Below are positions 24,079-25,031 of a stretch of DNA of 25,031 nucleotides, piece by piece. The stretch's first letter is position 1, and each line of letters opens with the position of its first letter. Origin of the DNA: Sunxiuqinia sp965372405 (GTDB lineage: Bacteria > Bacteroidota > Bacteroidia > Bacteroidales > Prolixibacteraceae); assembly GCA_965372405.1 (NCBI GenBank), contig CBDVCE010000070.1:1-25031 (forward strand). Reading direction: 5' to 3'. Below the pieces are notes generated by a model. That model had not been told where the DNA came from, did not search any database, and saw only the letters and a list, made by a program, of their open reading frames with translations. The translations under genes and the position numbers were made by a program.

Positions 24079-24780
24079 ATGGAAACAACCCAATTCGTTA
24101 TTCTGCATTTAAACAATCTAACAATTGATGATTTATTTTCACTTAACAAGTCAACTATTGAATGTGCCACCCCGGTAAAGGAAAGCCTGGGTGAGTTGCC
24201 TAAAGCTATTTTGGCTCAACTGGAAACGAATAACAATGCCATGGGCAACCAGATGAACAAAGCTTCAAAGAGTGCACTAACTGCTCAGCTTGCAGGAATT
24301 GACACAGATCGTGATGATCGTTTTGCAGAGATTAAACGCAATGTAACTACTGCAATCCGAGGTCGTGATGCAGTAAAGAAAGAAGCCGCTCAACAATTCG
24401 AGATTTTTTTATCCCCTTATTGGAATACTGCCTCAAAAGCCATGAACACAGAGACAGGTGTATTTTCTGAATTGTTTGAGAAGTTTAATGCAAACGAAGG
24501 CCTAAACGCAAATGCAGCAACTATTGGTATTACGGATATGATGACCGGACTGGAAACATCCAATACGGAATTTAATACCGTATACCAAACCCGAAATGCA
24601 CAAGAAGCAGCTACCGACGGTCCTTCTGCTAGTAGTCTTAAATCTGATGCATTAAAAAGCTACGATCAGTTTTGCATGGCTGTTGAACAGGCTGCGAACT
24701 TTACTCCATCCGATATTTTAACAAGCTTATTTAATCAAATGGATGAGTTTCGTAAGAAATATGCGGTACTGGTGAATTGA
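24079..24780 (+). CDS. DUF6261-type helical protein
   Basis: A 233-residue protein of unknown function, resembling the DUF6261 family found in Bacteroidota. It has no signal peptide or membrane segment, is acidic and predicted mostly alpha-helical. The family-like region includes ATIGITDMMTGLETSNTEF near 147-165, followed by YQTRNAQ. Other stretches: an N-terminal LHLNNLTIDDLFSLN near 9-23 and a C-terminal helix DEFRKKYAVL near 222-231. I chose ATG 24079 because an A-rich leader (CTAAAAACAATTATT) precedes it. The frame is open back to an ATG at 23995, but that would place the fifth repeat inside the coding region and begin with an atypical basic stretch. Its position directly after the repeat array is the most notable context. 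Confidence 0.8.
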   Translation: METTQFVILHLNNLTIDDLFSLNKSTIECATPVKESLGELPKAILAQLETNNNAMGNQMNKASKSALTAQLAGIDTDRDDRFAEIKRNVTTAIRGRDAVKKEAAQQFEIFLSPYWNTASKAMNTETGVFSELFEKFNANEGLNANAATIGITDMMTGLETSNTEFNTVYQTRNAQEAATDGPSASSLKSDALKSYDQFCMAVEQAANFTPSDILTSLFNQMDEFRKKYAVLVN

Positions 24781-24820
24781 GGATAAGGAAGAAGCAGTTG
24801 TAGGCAAATAGTAATAAATT

Positions 24821-24874
24821 GGGTGCGGAAGTTTCTAACTTCCGATTAATCAGCGGTTAAAAACCGCTGCACCC
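24821..24874. repeat. Cloverleaf-like palindromic element (REP-like)
   Basis: Outer stem GGGTG (24821-24825) with CACCC (24870-24874) encloses two perfect hairpins: CGGAAGTT-TCT-AACTTCCG (24826-24844) and CAGCGGTT-AAA-AACCGCTG (24851-24869), joined by ATTAAT. The result is a compact three-way junction with no wasted bases. It is GC-richer than its surroundings and resembles the interspersed repeats common between Bacteroidota genes. It lies between convergent genes and could also act as a terminator, although it lacks a T-run. Confidence 0.65.
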
Positions 24875-25031
24875 GATTAATATTTCCTCAGTATCAACAA
24901 TGAGTTTGCCATTCTTTGTTATCAATGTTCCACGGACTACGTAAGTTCCTGGTGCAAAATTACCATTCATCCAAAGATCTTTCTCCATTCCTTGATTTGC
25001 TCCGAAGTATTCTTGTTTTACTAATTGTCCG
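24857..25031 (-). CDS. C-terminal fragment of a gene entering from the right
   Basis: An open frame of 57 residues on the minus strand runs from the window edge to a TAA at 24857-24859. It includes GQLVKQEYFGANQG, then FAPGTYVVRGTLITKNGKL and DTEEILI. A Gly-x-Tyr-x-Val strand and a final NGK strand resemble the C-terminal sorting domain of type IX-secreted proteins, but this is a guess on a short fragment. The last five codons (GCSGF) and the stop lie inside the palindromic element at 24821-24874, so the element appears to have supplied the end of the gene. Confidence 0.5.
   Translation of the reverse strand, partial: GQLVKQEYFGANQGMEKDLWMNGNFAPGTYVVRGTLITKNGKLIVDTEEILIGCSGF

Overview
The window is AT-rich DNA from a Bacteroidota bacterium, most likely a free-living or marine polysaccharide degrader of the Marinilabiliales/Prolixibacteraceae type (inferred). 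Support: lipoprotein signal peptides, one with an acidic surface-export tract after the cysteine; A-rich translation starts without Shine-Dalgarno sequences; a promoter matching the Bacteroidota consensus (TTTG, about 20 nt, TAnnTTTG); and a C-terminal DUF6261-type protein. Almost everything up to 23.4 kb looks like the enzyme part of a polysaccharide utilization locus. No SusC/SusD pair or sugar transporter lies in the window.

Layout. 66-1040: a surface lipoprotein with an IPT/TIG domain and a C-terminal beta-sandwich. 1074-1103: a hairpin terminator. 1144-3567: a secreted TIM-barrel glycosidase resembling clan GH-D, closed by a terminator at 3610-3674. 3953-4963: a LacI-type repressor. 5086-23426: one co-directional run of ten genes: GH20 hexosaminidase, GH29 fucosidase, GH123 hexosaminidase, a GHL6/GH151-like hydrolase, two tandem GH172 (DUF2961) enzymes, a beta-helix protein with a C-terminal PDZ domain, a second GH29 (type B) with accessory domains, a ribulokinase and a formylglycine-type sulfatase. 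A strong terminator ends the run at 23460-23493. Beyond it are about 340 bases of non-coding sequence with several complementary arms, an array of five ~41-bp repeats with palindromic cores, a DUF6261-type gene, a cloverleaf-like interspersed palindrome, and the 3' end of a convergent gene on the minus strand.

How it fits together (inference). Exo-acting fucosidases, beta-hexosaminidases/N-acetylgalactosaminidase, furanosidase-type GH172 enzymes and a sulfatase point to a sulfated, fucosylated, amino-sugar-containing glycan. The ribulokinase suggests that a pentose (ribulose via arabinose) is one released sugar. The LacI protein probably controls the cluster: nearly identical 14-bp dyads approximating CTAAAACGTTTTAG lie just before its own gene and exactly between the -33 and -7 elements of a promoter at 10632-10663.

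The least explained part is 23.5-24.9 kb, with the periodic palindrome array in front of the DUF6261 gene.
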